Shown here: in pieces, positions 25,986 through 34,937 of the stretch | How the letters are laid out: each line of letters begins with the position of its first letter | How positions within the stretch are numbered: the first letter of the stretch is position 1 | Assembly: GCA_002456975.1 (NCBI GenBank) | Contig: NTKA01000008.1 | Coordinates: 1 to 56,021 of the forward strand | Direction of reading: 5' to 3' | Length of the DNA: 56,021 bases | DNA from: Halieaceae bacterium MED-G27 | GTDB lineage: Bacteria; Pseudomonadota; Gammaproteobacteria; Pseudomonadales; Halieaceae | The notes under the pieces: model-generated | What the model saw: the letters and a program-made list of their open reading frames with translations, nothing else | Told to the model about the DNA's origin: nothing | The model's database searches: none | Position numbers and translations under genes: made by a program

Positions 25986-27179
25986 TTACTGCTTTCGTTG
26001 CGGTGTTATGGAGACTGGCGTCACAGAACCGACTTCGACGCCAGCGGCTCGTCCCACGAAACGCGCATTATTTAGCCCGGGTTGCCCGGACTCCGAAATT
26101 TGCACCTCGATATCGACACGCTCTAACGCCGATAACTTCTGTCCCGCCATACTGGACTCATCGCTAAGAGAGACCTTTATCGGCAAGGCCGTGACCGGCT
26201 CCCGAATCACAGCTGTGGGCATTCGAGCCGATGACCCTGCCGGCCTCGCAATAACGAAGACGGTTGCTCCTGAGTCGAGGGTCTCTTGCTCTGTAGTGGG
26301 ACGCTCGACGATAACTTGGACAGTGATATCACTACTGCCCTCGATCACAGACCCCGTGTCCCCTTCTCTCGCCGACGGTGCAACCGCGAGACGGCGCTCG
26401 GCCTCTGCGATAACTTGTGCCATAAGCTGCCGCTCAGAACTGCCCGGCGGCTCTAGGTCCCGCAACACACGCCAGTAGCCAATAGCTTCTATGTACCTAC
26501 CCGCGCCGAAAGCACCCATACCCAATGTCGCCAACGCGGCTTTTTCCCTCGGATCACTCGCGAGCGCTTGTTCAGCGCGCGCCTTGGCCCGGGGCGTTAA
26601 TTGCTGTCCATTACTGATAAATTCAGCCTGCGCTGCTCTTCCCAGAACATCGGGCGCTTTCGGAGCCTCGAGCAAAATCGCTTCGAAGTGCTCAAGCGCT
26701 TTTGCAGCTTCACCTGCTGCGAGACGATACTCACCCAACAACGACTGATAATCGAGATTGGCGGGGCGAGCCTCTGAGCGAATTTGAATGCGCTCAATGA
26801 GACGCTCGACATCCGCGGGCGTTGCCTGCTCCAACGTCGCTAGCTGGCGCGTGATCAACACATCCTCTTCAGCTCCCAAAGTTTGATACAAAACGAAGGA
26901 GGCTGCGAATACGCCCAGCAAGCTTGCAATCTGAAGTAGTCGCGATGATGACGCCGGCCTCGCGGCGTCAACAGGAGCGAGCGAGGCGTCCTGATCGTCC
27001 CATACCCTGAGCTCGGCATCTGCCAACAAATCGGGATCATTGATTTCGACCTGCCGTATGGCCAGCCAATCGTCTAACGACTCACCCTCATGGGGTCGAC
27101 GCCAAAAGCGGGGAACAACCACCAAGAAAGCGGCGGCGAGCAGCCAAGAAAGACCTAAAAATAACGTAATTTCAGTCAT
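25986..27179 (-). CDS. ccmI: Cytochrome c-type biogenesis protein CcmI
   Basis: Apocytochrome c chaperone of System I heme ligation. Of 397 residues, two membrane helices lie at about 5-22 and 85-105, joined by a cytoplasmic loop. A periplasmic TPR region (about 130-260, EYRLAAGEAAKALEHFEAIL) and a C-terminal immunoglobulin-like domain follow. It is the last gene of the ccm operon and overlaps ccmH by eight bases. The separation of CcmH and CcmI into two genes is the Pseudomonas arrangement, whereas E. coli has them fused. Confidence 0.92.
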   Translation of the reverse strand: MTEITLFLGLSWLLAAAFLVVVPRFWRRPHEGESLDDWLAIRQVEINDPDLLADAELRVWDDQDASLAPVDAARPASSSRLLQIASLLGVFAASFVLYQTLGAEEDVLITRQLATLEQATPADVERLIERIQIRSEARPANLDYQSLLGEYRLAAGEAAKALEHFEAILLEAPKAPDVLGRAAQAEFISNGQQLTPRAKARAEQALASDPREKAALATLGMGAFGAGRYIEAIGYWRVLRDLEPPGSSERQLMAQVIAEAERRLAVAPSAREGDTGSVIEGSSDITVQVIVERPTTEQETLDSGATVFVIARPAGSSARMPTAVIREPVTALPIKVSLSDESSMAGQKLSALERVDIEVQISESGQPGLNNARFVGRAAGVEVGSVTPVSITPQRKQ

Positions 27180-27633
27180 TTAAAGTCTGTTCCTGATGCT
27201 TCTTCCTCAACATATCTGCTCGCTCATCGGCCACCGTATTGGTCGCTTCACGCCCTTTGCGCATTTGCAGAAGCATCACCGCAAGACCCATTAAGAATAG
27301 AAGAACTGGCATGGACCATAGCCAAATGGTATTACTATCGATGCCTGGACGGTACCTGACGAATTCACCGTAACGATCAACCAGAAAGACGATAATTTCC
27401 TCGTCGCTGGCGCCTGCCTCAAGCTGTTCATGAACAATGGCACGCAGATCTCGAGAGATATCAGCATTGGAGTCGGCTATGTTCTGGTTTTGACACTTAG
27501 GGCAGCGGAGTTCCTGACTCAACGCTTTATAGCGTGCCTCCAGCGCTGACGAACTAAATTCGTAGGTTTCGATGACTGCATGTGCAGTCGACGCTGCCAG
27601 CATCAGCAGCAGCACTAACGCGATGTTGCGCAT
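27172..27633 (-). CDS. ccmH: Cytochrome c-type biogenesis protein CcmH
   Basis: Periplasm-facing thiol-disulfide protein that reduces the CXXCH of apocytochromes. Of 153 residues, it has a cleavable signal peptide (about 1-19), the redox motif LRCPKCQNQ with Cys44 and Cys47, and a C-terminal membrane helix (about 103-122). It follows ccmG by three bases and overlaps ccmI by eight. Confidence 0.95.
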   Translation of the reverse strand: MRNIALVLLLMLAASTAHAVIETYEFSSSALEARYKALSQELRCPKCQNQNIADSNADISRDLRAIVHEQLEAGASDEEIIVFLVDRYGEFVRYRPGIDSNTIWLWSMPVLLFLMGLAVMLLQMRKGREATNTVADERADMLRKKHQEQTLND

Positions 27634-27636
27634 CGT

Positions 27637-28155
27637 TTAATCTTCCCTAAAGTATTGTTGTAATTGTTCTTCCCATACCTGCGCATTAACCACCCCAACA
27701 TGGCGATGGCGGACAACGCCCGCTGCGTCGACAACGTAGGTCTCTGGGGCGCCATATACGCCCAAATCCAAGCCGAGCGAGCCATCGATATCAACCACGG
27801 TCTCGGCATATGGATTACCTAGATCCACCAGCCATTGTGATGCCTTGTCAGGCTCATCTTTGTAGTTCAAGCCGTAGATGGTAACGCCGCGATCGGCGAG
27901 CTCGAGTAAATAAGGGTGCTCTACCCGACAAGAAAAGCACCAGGTTGCCCACACATTCACCAGAGCCGGACGACCCTCCCAATCCTCTGGCACGCGCCGG
28001 TCTGAGGAGTCCAGTAGCGGCAGGTCGAACTCAGGGATAGGCTTACCTAGACGAGCTGAAGGTAAATCTGTCGGATCCAGTGTTAACCCTCGCGCCAACA
28101 AGCCGGCTAGCGCGAAAAAGGCAATCAGCGGCAGAAAGCGGCTAAGCCAAGGCAT
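27637..28155 (-). CDS. ccmG: Thiol:disulfide interchange protein CcmG (DsbE)
   Basis: Membrane-anchored thioredoxin-fold reductant for heme ligation to cytochrome c. I place the start at the ATG at 28155 (172 residues, [20 protein letters not shown]). This gives the usual N-terminal anchor and has AAGGA just upstream; an ATG at 28212 would add 19 basic residues not expected in the family. The active site is WCFSC (Cys73, Cys76), an unusual FS dipeptide in place of the more common PT/PS or VS. The conserved GLNYKDEPDKA follows. The gene overlaps the ccmF end by 14 bases. Confidence 0.93.
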   Translation of the reverse strand: MPWLSRFLPLIAFFALAGLLARGLTLDPTDLPSARLGKPIPEFDLPLLDSSDRRVPEDWEGRPALVNVWATWCFSCRVEHPYLLELADRGVTIYGLNYKDEPDKASQWLVDLGNPYAETVVDIDGSLGLDLGVYGAPETYVVDAAGVVRHRHVGVVNAQVWEEQLQQYFRED

Positions 28156-30118
28156 TTCCTTGAACCTCTTGCCTTTGGGCTTGCGGCACCCGTCGCCGGT
28201 AGCGACGGTCAAACGCGGTCGTCAGGCCGCCGATGCCAATCATCAGGGAGCCAAACCAAATCCATCGAACCAGCGGCTTATGCTGCACACGGACCGACCA
28301 TGCACCATCGCCAAGTGGCTCTCCGAGGGCTACGTATAGATCCCTGCCAACACCCGCATCGATAGCGGCCTCGGTCATGATTTGGCCGCTAGCGACATAC
28401 CGGCGCTTCTCCGGCGCTAGCTCCGTAATGGCATCACCGTTCTTGAAAACAGTAAACGTGGCCCTGTCTGCGCTGTAATTTGGCCCCTCCACCACACTCA
28501 ATAGGTCAAGACGAAATTCATAGGCTCCGAGTTCGACCGAGTCACCGGCTTCCATTCTCAGATCCCGTTCTGTACTGAATTGCGTGACGAAGACGGCGCC
28601 AATTACAACTAATCCAAAGCCTGTATGCGCGCACACCATGCCGACATAGGAAGGTGTCAGGCGCATGGCAATCTGAGCCGCAGACTTAGCGCCCGCGAGT
28701 CGTTGACGCAGGTCACGAACCAACCCCATGAGCAGCCAAGCCACCAATACCACCGACAACGCCGCCCAGACATTAAACTCACCAATTCCGAAGGTTGCGA
28801 GTACTGCTCCAACGCCGGCAACCACCAACGCGGGATAGCCCAGTTCGGCTAACCACCGCGTGCTCTCATCACGCTTCCATCGCGACAAGGGGCCAACCGT
28901 CATAAACGGTAAGAGCAATGCCATCGATGGGACAAAAACAGCATTGAAGTACGGCGGACCCACTGAGTATTTACCCTGCCCTAAAGCGTCCATCAGGAGT
29001 GGGAACAGCGTGCCCAGCAGAACCACTAGGGCCGATACTGAGAACACTAAGTTGTTTACCAATAATAGGGATTCGCGCGACGTCATTTCATAAGTAATGG
29101 GACTTGCTACCCTCGGTGAGCGCAGTGCGTAAAGCGTTAGTGACCCCCCGACGACGATGACTAAGAACACCAAGATGAATAGCCCTCGCTCTGGGTCAGC
29201 CGCGAACGCATGAACGGAAGTGAGAACACCCGATCGAACCAGGAATGTACCCAGAAGTGACAGCGAAAAGGCTGCGATCGCAAGCAATACGGTCCAGGAA
29301 CGGAACAGGCCACGCTTTTCGGTGACTGCCAAGCTATGAATCAGTGCGGTGCCCACAAGCCAGGGCATAAACGATGCATTTTCAACCGGGTCCCAGAACC
29401 ACCAGCCGCCCCATCCAAGTTCGTAGTAAGCCCACCAGCTACCCAGCATGATCCCGAGCGTCAAAAACGCCCAGGCCACATTCGTCCAAGGTCGCGACCA
29501 CTTAGCCCAAGCCGCATCGAGTTTGCCACCCAGTAGTGCGGCAATAGCAAAGGCAAACGGCACAACGAGACCGACATAGCCCATGTAGAGCAACGGCGGG
29601 TGAATGATCAAACCAGGATCTTGCAGTAGTGGATTGAGGTCAGCGCCCTCGGGAGCCACGCCCGGGAGCAAGCGCTCAAAGGGGTTCGATGTGAGCAGTG
29701 AAAACGCGATAAAGCCAACGCCTATGAACCCCATGACACTCAACACCCGAGCCATTACCACCAGCGGTAAGCCGCGACTGCGAACAGCGACAGCTAAAGC
29801 CCAGGCGCTGAGTATCCAAACCCACAACAGCAACGAACCTTCGTGGTTACCCCAGACAGCGGAAAACTTGTAGGCGGTCGGCAACAGACTATTGGAGTTC
29901 GAGGCGACAATTTTTACCGAGAAGTCGTCTTGCAAAAACAAAACAGTCAAACAGCCAAAGGACAGACTCAAGAAGACAAATAAGCCCAGCGCAAGACTCG
30001 GAGCGACATTCATAGCGAGGGTATCATTGCGCCAAGCCCCGATCATTGGGATCACCGCCAAACAGACAGACAGACACAGGGCCGTAATTAGTGTGATTTG
30101 ACCAAACTCTGGAGTCAT
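28142..30118 (-). CDS. ccmF: Heme lyase CcmF
   Basis: Large inner-membrane protein that joins heme to apocytochrome c with CcmH and CcmI. It has 658 residues with about 14-15 hydrophobic helices. The tryptophan-rich WWD heme-handling motif [15 protein letters not shown] lies near residues 233-247, and conserved histidines are in [11 protein letters not shown] and VWGNHEGS. It overlaps ccmE by four bases and ccmG by 14, consistent with tight translational coupling. Confidence 0.97.
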   Translation of the reverse strand: MTPEFGQITLITALCLSVCLAVIPMIGAWRNDTLAMNVAPSLALGLFVFLSLSFGCLTVLFLQDDFSVKIVASNSNSLLPTAYKFSAVWGNHEGSLLLWVWILSAWALAVAVRSRGLPLVVMARVLSVMGFIGVGFIAFSLLTSNPFERLLPGVAPEGADLNPLLQDPGLIIHPPLLYMGYVGLVVPFAFAIAALLGGKLDAAWAKWSRPWTNVAWAFLTLGIMLGSWWAYYELGWGGWWFWDPVENASFMPWLVGTALIHSLAVTEKRGLFRSWTVLLAIAAFSLSLLGTFLVRSGVLTSVHAFAADPERGLFILVFLVIVVGGSLTLYALRSPRVASPITYEMTSRESLLLVNNLVFSVSALVVLLGTLFPLLMDALGQGKYSVGPPYFNAVFVPSMALLLPFMTVGPLSRWKRDESTRWLAELGYPALVVAGVGAVLATFGIGEFNVWAALSVVLVAWLLMGLVRDLRQRLAGAKSAAQIAMRLTPSYVGMVCAHTGFGLVVIGAVFVTQFSTERDLRMEAGDSVELGAYEFRLDLLSVVEGPNYSADRATFTVFKNGDAITELAPEKRRYVASGQIMTEAAIDAGVGRDLYVALGEPLGDGAWSVRVQHKPLVRWIWFGSLMIGIGGLTTAFDRRYRRRVPQAQRQEVQGNALA

Positions 30119-30555
30119 TGATTATCTACCTTATTGCTTTGCTCCAGTGCGGCGGCCACCTCGGGCGGCATGTAGTTTTCGTCGTGTTTCGCCAGCACCT
30201 CCGACGCAACTACCACGCCGTCTGCACCGAGCACACCAGTGGCGACAATACCCTCACCTTCGGCGAAAAGGTCGGGCAAAATTCCATCGTAAGTCACCGT
30301 TACAGTTGCGGCGTAGTCGGTGACATCGAACCTTGTTTCCAGTCGATCAGATGCCCGAGAAACACTACCATCAACAACCATGCCACCCACTCGAATACTT
30401 CGATCGAGAGGAGCCTCGCCAGCCGCGATTTCGGCAGGTGCGTAGAACAGATTGATGTTGCCGCTCAGCGCATAAACAATGAGCCCCACTGTCGCACTCG
30501 ACAATGCCACCATCAAACCGACAATAATCAGACGCTGCTTGCGCTTAGGATGCAT
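30115..30555 (-). CDS. ccmE: Heme chaperone CcmE
   Basis: Periplasmic OB-fold heme chaperone that carries covalently bound heme from CcmABCD to CcmF. Of 146 residues, the membrane anchor is at about 8-30, and the heme-binding His124 and Tyr128 lie in [10 protein letters not shown] near the C-terminus. It overlaps ccmD by 11 bases and ccmF by four. Confidence 0.96.
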   Translation of the reverse strand: MHPKRKQRLIIVGLMVALSSATVGLIVYALSGNINLFYAPAEIAAGEAPLDRSIRVGGMVVDGSVSRASDRLETRFDVTDYAATVTVTYDGILPDLFAEGEGIVATGVLGADGVVVASEVLAKHDENYMPPEVAAALEQSNKVDNQ

Positions 30556-30742
30556 TGCTTACTCCACTCACTGTGGCTTTACGAGCCAATTCCGACCGGA
30601 TGTCCCGCCGCAGACGTCGCGAAGAAAGGATGGGTCTCAAGATAACAACACCCAAGACTAAAAAAGTGATGGCGTAGGCCGACCAGACATAACCGCCGTG
30701 TCCACCCATCGTCATCGCCGCTGACAAACTATCGAAATACAC
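30545..30742 (-). CDS. ccmD: Heme exporter protein CcmD
   Basis: Small single-pass protein (65 residues) required for release of holo-CcmE from CcmABC. The characteristic [18 protein letters not shown] start is followed by one membrane helix (about 20-38) and a basic cytoplasmic tail. The start is GTG at 30742, four bases after the ccmC stop. Confidence 0.93.
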   Translation of the reverse strand: MYFDSLSAAMTMGGHGGYVWSAYAITFLVLGVVILRPILSSRRLRRDIRSELARKATVSGVSNAS

Positions 30743-30746
30743 AGCC

Positions 30747-31481
30747 CTAGGCCTCTAGTTGCTTCTTAAGCCACGCTGATGATCGATGATCATCAAGCAG
30801 TAAATCGCGCAAATTGATCATCATTAACACGGCAAATAGCGCATAAAACGTAATAATCATGCCCAACAGCGGATAGAGCATCGACGCGTCGATTGCCGAT
30901 GGGCCAGTAAACTTAATCGATGCGGGCTGGTGCAACGAATACCACCAGTCCACCGACTTATAGATGATCGGGATATTGACGGTACCAACTAAACTCAGCA
31001 CTGCGCAGGCGCGCGCTGCGATCGCCTTGTTCTCGTAGGCTTCGAAAAGAGCTATCACGCCAAGGTAGAGAAATAAAAGAATCAACATCGAGGTAATCCG
31101 CGCGTCCCAGACCCACCAAGCTCCCCAGGTCGGCTTACCCCATATCGCTCCAGTGATCAGGGCAATCGCGGTGTAGGCAGCGCCAATCGGCGCCGCTGCT
31201 CGCATCGCTGTGTCGGCCAGCTTAATTTTCCAAACTAGACTTACCAATCCTGCCGCCGCCATCACGTAATAACCCGCCAACGCCACCACGGCGGCCGGAA
31301 CGTGGATGTAAATGATGCGGTAGCTGTCGCCTTGCTTATAGTCAGTTGGGGCGTACAACAATCCCCAGAGACTGCCAATCACCAGCGCTGTGAAAGTGAT
31401 AGGCAGAAGCCAAGGAATAACACGCTCACAAAAGCGGTAGACCCAAGGCGGGGAGCCAAATTGATGAACGATGCGCCACAT
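30747..31481 (-). CDS. ccmC: Heme exporter protein CcmC
   Basis: Six-helix inner-membrane protein that loads heme onto CcmE. I place the start at ATG 31481 (244 residues, MWRIVHQFGSPPWVYRF), which matches E. coli CcmC exactly; longer upstream readings run into ccmB. The WWD motif TWGAWWVWDARIT is near 118-130. The axial histidines are His60 (YIHVPAA) and His184 (SLHQPAS), at the same numbers as in E. coli. A 43-base gap separates it from ccmB. Confidence 0.95.
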   Translation of the reverse strand: MWRIVHQFGSPPWVYRFCERVIPWLLPITFTALVIGSLWGLLYAPTDYKQGDSYRIIYIHVPAAVVALAGYYVMAAAGLVSLVWKIKLADTAMRAAAPIGAAYTAIALITGAIWGKPTWGAWWVWDARITSMLILLFLYLGVIALFEAYENKAIAARACAVLSLVGTVNIPIIYKSVDWWYSLHQPASIKFTGPSAIDASMLYPLLGMIITFYALFAVLMMINLRDLLLDDHRSSAWLKKQLEA

Positions 31482-31524
31482 ACTTCTAGTATATCGATTT
31501 ATCGCCCGTTCAGGGGAGAAGTTG

Positions 31525-32223
31525 TCATAGTTCCAGTGAGATCCTGAGCCCTGCAGCAATCGCAAATGGCGCAAGCAACAGCGAAGCCGTCAACGCGGCA
31601 CCTAAGAATGCCAAGGGCACGGTCGGATCCCCTCCAGTAAGGACTGCTTCTGTAACCGCTCGGCTGCCAACGATCAGGACGGGGATATATAGCGGTAAGA
31701 TCAATAATCCCAGCAATATACCGCCGCGTTGAACACCGACGGTAAGTGCGGCCCCTACCCCGCCAAGAAGACACATCACCGCCGATCCCAAGGCGAGACT
31801 GCTCATCAGCGGGATCAAGGCCTGCTCGGGAAGGCCTAGCATCAACGCAAAAACTGGGGAAACCAGCGCGAGAAGCAAGCCACTAGTCAGCCAAATGGCC
31901 AGTAACTGAGGCAATGCCGCCAGCGCTAGCGGCACAGGAGCAAAAACCAGCTGCTCTAAACTGCCGTCGTCGAAATCGTCGACAAATAATCGCTGGCTGA
32001 TCATCAGGTTCGACAGCAAGGCAACCACCCAGAGAATCCCGGGCGCCAGATCCGAGAGTACCTCTCGCTCGGGCCCAAGGCCGATCGGAAACAAAATAAT
32101 CACCAACAAAAAGAAAAAAAGCGGATTGAGCATTTCGCTGGGCTTACTGATCAGCAAAGACAAGTGCCGGCCGGTTTGCGCACGCAAATACTCAAAACCA
32201 GACTGACCTTGATACTCAGTCAC
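31525..32223 (-). CDS. ccmB: Heme exporter protein CcmB
   Basis: ABC permease subunit working with CcmA in release of holo-CcmE, with six predicted membrane helices. I choose the GTG at 32223 (232 residues), which overlaps the ccmA stop by eight bases. The conserved region begins soon after, with SEMLNPLFFFLLVIILFPIG, then DDGSLEQLVFAPVPL and the C-terminal APFAIAAGLRISLEL. A later TTG, nine codons on, is possible. Longer upstream readings overlap ccmA and have no CcmB similarity. Confidence 0.93.
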   Translation of the reverse strand: MTEYQGQSGFEYLRAQTGRHLSLLISKPSEMLNPLFFFLLVIILFPIGLGPEREVLSDLAPGILWVVALLSNLMISQRLFVDDFDDGSLEQLVFAPVPLALAALPQLLAIWLTSGLLLALVSPVFALMLGLPEQALIPLMSSLALGSAVMCLLGGVGAALTVGVQRGGILLGLLILPLYIPVLIVGSRAVTEAVLTGGDPTVPLAFLGAALTASLLLAPFAIAAGLRISLEL

Positions 32224-32821
32224 CCCGATAATCCTCGAGGTTAATCGTTTGTAGTTGAGCACCCAGATCCGGCGCTTGGTGACTCGTGAAGACCACAGCA
32301 CCACCAGCGCTGCAGTGAGAGACGATTTTATTTTCAAGTACCGTAATGCCCGATGTGTCCAGAGCGGTAAACGGTTCATCAAGCAACCATAGAGGCGGCG
32401 GCGACAACCAGAGTCGCGCTAACGCAACGCGACGCTGCTGACCCGCGGACAGACGACCTGTGACGGCATCCTCATAGCCGCTGAGACCAACCGCACTCAG
32501 CGCCTTATCGATAGCCTGTGAATCTGAAACCAGTCCGCCCGATGGATGTCGATTAAGGTTGTCACGAGGAGTCAGGGCTGACTTCAGAGCGAGCGAGTGT
32601 CCGAAGTAAAGCATGGGTGCGTGTCGCTTAATATCTCCAGTAACCTGAATTCGTGCTAGCCCAGCGAGCGCCCGCAATAAAGAGGTTTTGCCGACACCGT
32701 TACTGCCCACGAGATGCCATATTGCACCCGCTGCCACTTCGAGTGACACGCCCGACACAAGCGTTCTCAGCCCGCGGCTTACCGAGCACTGCTGCGCTTC
32801 GAGCAGAATAGATCCCGTCAC
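32216..32821 (-). CDS. ccmA: Cytochrome c biogenesis ATP-binding protein CcmA
   Basis: ABC ATPase that powers release of holo-CcmE from CcmC. Its 201 residues carry Walker [10 protein letters not shown] (39-47), the signature [16 protein letters not shown] and Walker [13 protein letters not shown]. The start is GTG at 32821, overlapping the ttcA stop as GTGA. It opens the ccmABCDEFGHI operon, which thus runs with almost no spacing from ttcA to ccmI. Confidence 0.95.
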   Translation of the reverse strand: MTGSILLEAQQCSVSRGLRTLVSGVSLEVAAGAIWHLVGSNGVGKTSLLRALAGLARIQVTGDIKRHAPMLYFGHSLALKSALTPRDNLNRHPSGGLVSDSQAIDKALSAVGLSGYEDAVTGRLSAGQQRRVALARLWLSPPPLWLLDEPFTALDTSGITVLENKIVSHCSAGGAVVFTSHQAPDLGAQLQTINLEDYRGD

Positions 32822-33717
32822 AACTGAACCATCTTAATATCGGGCAAGACAGGCTCGGCGCCTGCCTCACGTTCAACACTCAATGTCGCAAAATCGAAGA
32901 GTGACGGGTCAGCGAGTTGTGACGGCGACACGTTGCCTATGGCTCGGAAAATGGTTTCGGTCCGACCAGGATACTGCTTCTCCCAATCTCGGAGCATGCG
33001 CTTGATCTCAGCGCGTTGCAGGTTTTCCTGAGACCCACAGAGATTGCAGGGAATAATGGGGTACTGCTGCTGCAGCGCATAGCGCTCGATATCGACCTCT
33101 CGACAATACGCGAGCGGCCTGATAACCACATTTTTTCGATCGTCGCTTAACAACTTTGGCGGCATTGCCTTGAGCTTCCCGCCGAAAAAAAGATTCAAAA
33201 ACAGGGTCTCTACAATGTCATCACGATGATGGCCGAGTGCGATCTTATTGGCTCCGATGTCTACAGCAAAACCGTACAAACTCCCCCGGCGAAGCCGACT
33301 GCAAAGCCCGCAGGTTGTCTTACCCTCGGGAATGACCGATTTGACTACACTGTAGGTATCTCGCTCGAGGATGTAATACGGCACTCCGAGCGCCTCAAGG
33401 TAGGCCGGTAGAACATCCTCGGGAAACCCCGGCTGCTTTTGATCCAAATTAACGGCAATCAACTCAAAGTCGATCGGCGCACTCCGCTGCAAATGCACGA
33501 GAATATCGAGCATGGTGTAGCTATCTTTTCCCCCGGACAGACAGACCATGACCCGGTCACCCGACTCGACCATATTGTAATCAGCGATCGCGCTCCCAAC
33601 CTGACGACGCAAGCGCTTGCGCAGCTTATTGAGTTCGTAGGTCGTCTTTCGACTGTCTCGGGATTGGCCTGCCGTCGCATCATTCGATGCTCCTTCAGCA
33701 CGGATGGATTCAGTCAT
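32818..33717 (-). CDS. ttcA: tRNA 2-thiocytidine(32) synthetase TtcA
   Basis: Fe-S dependent enzyme that thiolates cytidine 32 of certain tRNAs. The PP-loop ATP motif SGGKDS is at 61-66, and the cysteines in [12 protein letters not shown] (Cys136, Cys139) and IPCNLCGSQ (Cys224, Cys227) are the cluster and catalytic ligands. I prefer ATG 33717 (299 residues). An ATG at 33801 would add 28 residues that do not look conserved, and neither start has a strong ribosome-binding site. It overlaps ccmA by four bases, so it probably leads the ccm transcript. Confidence 0.92.
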   Translation of the reverse strand: MTESIRAEGASNDATAGQSRDSRKTTYELNKLRKRLRRQVGSAIADYNMVESGDRVMVCLSGGKDSYTMLDILVHLQRSAPIDFELIAVNLDQKQPGFPEDVLPAYLEALGVPYYILERDTYSVVKSVIPEGKTTCGLCSRLRRGSLYGFAVDIGANKIALGHHRDDIVETLFLNLFFGGKLKAMPPKLLSDDRKNVVIRPLAYCREVDIERYALQQQYPIIPCNLCGSQENLQRAEIKRMLRDWEKQYPGRTETIFRAIGNVSPSQLADPSLFDFATLSVEREAGAEPVLPDIKMVQL

Positions 33718-33899
33718 AGCTTGGGTCGTTCCAGCCAAAACCGCAATGATAGGCGCACAGCCCCCGCTTCGCAAAGCAGTCAAGGCACAATCACTGCTCA
33801 TAAGTGTTAGTGATGCTCACTAATCCATCTTGAAGTTTCTGCGATTGCAAACGAGAATCCACGCCGACAATTAAGCGAGCATGGCGAAAGGAGATCCCC

Positions 33900-34880
33900 A
33901 TGAAGACACCCGTAACGGTTACCGTCACTGGCGCAGCAGGACAAATTGGTTACGCGCTACTGTTTCGAATCGCCTCCGGCGCCATGCTGGGCACCGATCA
34001 GCCAGTCCGCCTGAACCTCCTAGACATTACGCCTGCCATGGGCGCTCTCGATGGTGTGCGCATGGAACTCGACGACTGCGCCTTCCCTCTGCTCTCGGGC
34101 GTGACCTGCTCAGATGATCCCATGATTGCCTTTGCCGACTGTGACTACGCGCTACTGGTAGGTGCCCGTCCTCGAGGGCCTGGCATGGAGCGCAAAGATT
34201 TACTGGAAGCCAACGCGGCGATCTTTTCAGTGCAGGGTAAAGCAATGAATGCTGTCGCTAGCCGCGGTATCAAAGTGCTTGTCGTCGGCAATCCTGCCAA
34301 CACCAATGCTCTGATCACCATGCATAACGCGCCTGACATCAATCCACGTCAATTTACGGCGATGACGCGTTTGGATCACAACCGAGCACTGACCCAGATA
34401 GCACAACAGGTTGGTGTGACAACCCCCGAGGTCAGTCGCATGACGATCTGGGGCAACCACTCGGCTACACAGTACCCCGATTTATTCAACGCAAGGATTG
34501 GTAACCAGGCGGCGGTGGATATGGTGGATATGGCTTGGTACGAGGAGACATTCATTCCAACTGTGCAACAACGCGGTGCCGCGATTATTGCCGCCCGAGG
34601 CGCGTCGTCAGCGGCATCGGCCGCTAATGCGGCTATTGGTCACATGAACACCTGGGCTCTAGGCACCTGTGAGGGCGACTGGACCTCGATGGCAGTCATC
34701 TCCAGCGGCGAATACGATATCCCTGAAGGCCTCATTTACTCCTTCCCTTGCCAATGCAGCGGTGGCGACTATCAAATCGACGGCTCAGCAGAAGTCGGCG
34801 ACTTCAGTCGCGCCAAAATGGAAGCAACTGCGCAGGAATTGAGCGAAGAGCGAGACGCTGTCAAGCATCTGCTTGGGTAA
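33900..34880 (+). CDS. mdh: Malate dehydrogenase (NAD)
   Basis: Oxidises malate to oxaloacetate, supplying citrate synthase. It has 326 residues with the NAD motif [11 protein letters not shown] (10-20), Asp42 favouring NAD over NADP, the substrate arginines Arg92 and Arg98 in [13 protein letters not shown], Asp159 in TRLDHNRA and the catalytic His187 in [13 protein letters not shown]. This is the cytosolic-type clade found in Pseudomonas relatives and betaproteobacteria, not the E. coli type. An AAGGAGAT ribosome-binding site precedes the ATG. It stands alone, divergent from ttcA and convergent with the ybbP-like gene. Confidence 0.96.
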   Translation: MKTPVTVTVTGAAGQIGYALLFRIASGAMLGTDQPVRLNLLDITPAMGALDGVRMELDDCAFPLLSGVTCSDDPMIAFADCDYALLVGARPRGPGMERKDLLEANAAIFSVQGKAMNAVASRGIKVLVVGNPANTNALITMHNAPDINPRQFTAMTRLDHNRALTQIAQQVGVTTPEVSRMTIWGNHSATQYPDLFNARIGNQAAVDMVDMAWYEETFIPTVQQRGAAIIAARGASSAASAANAAIGHMNTWALGTCEGDWTSMAVISSGEYDIPEGLIYSFPCQCSGGDYQIDGSAEVGDFSRAKMEATAQELSEERDAVKHLLG

Positions 34881-34905
34881 ACTCTGCGCCAAGCGCGCGA
34901 GAGTT
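34880..34905. other. Hairpin at the mdh end
   Basis: AACTCT / AGAGTT outer stem with a GC-rich inner stem, starting at the mdh stop codon and lying between the converging mdh and ybbP-like genes. There is no T tract, so it may be a weak or Rho-assisted terminator or an mRNA 3' end stabiliser. Confidence 0.35.
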
Positions 34906-34937
34906 ACATCGCCGTTAACGAGGCGGGGACAGCGGCC

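Noticed and set aside
25626-26075. Plus-strand frame spanning the smc start and the ccmI end
   Set aside because: It overlaps two well-supported genes on the other strand and its translation has no motifs.
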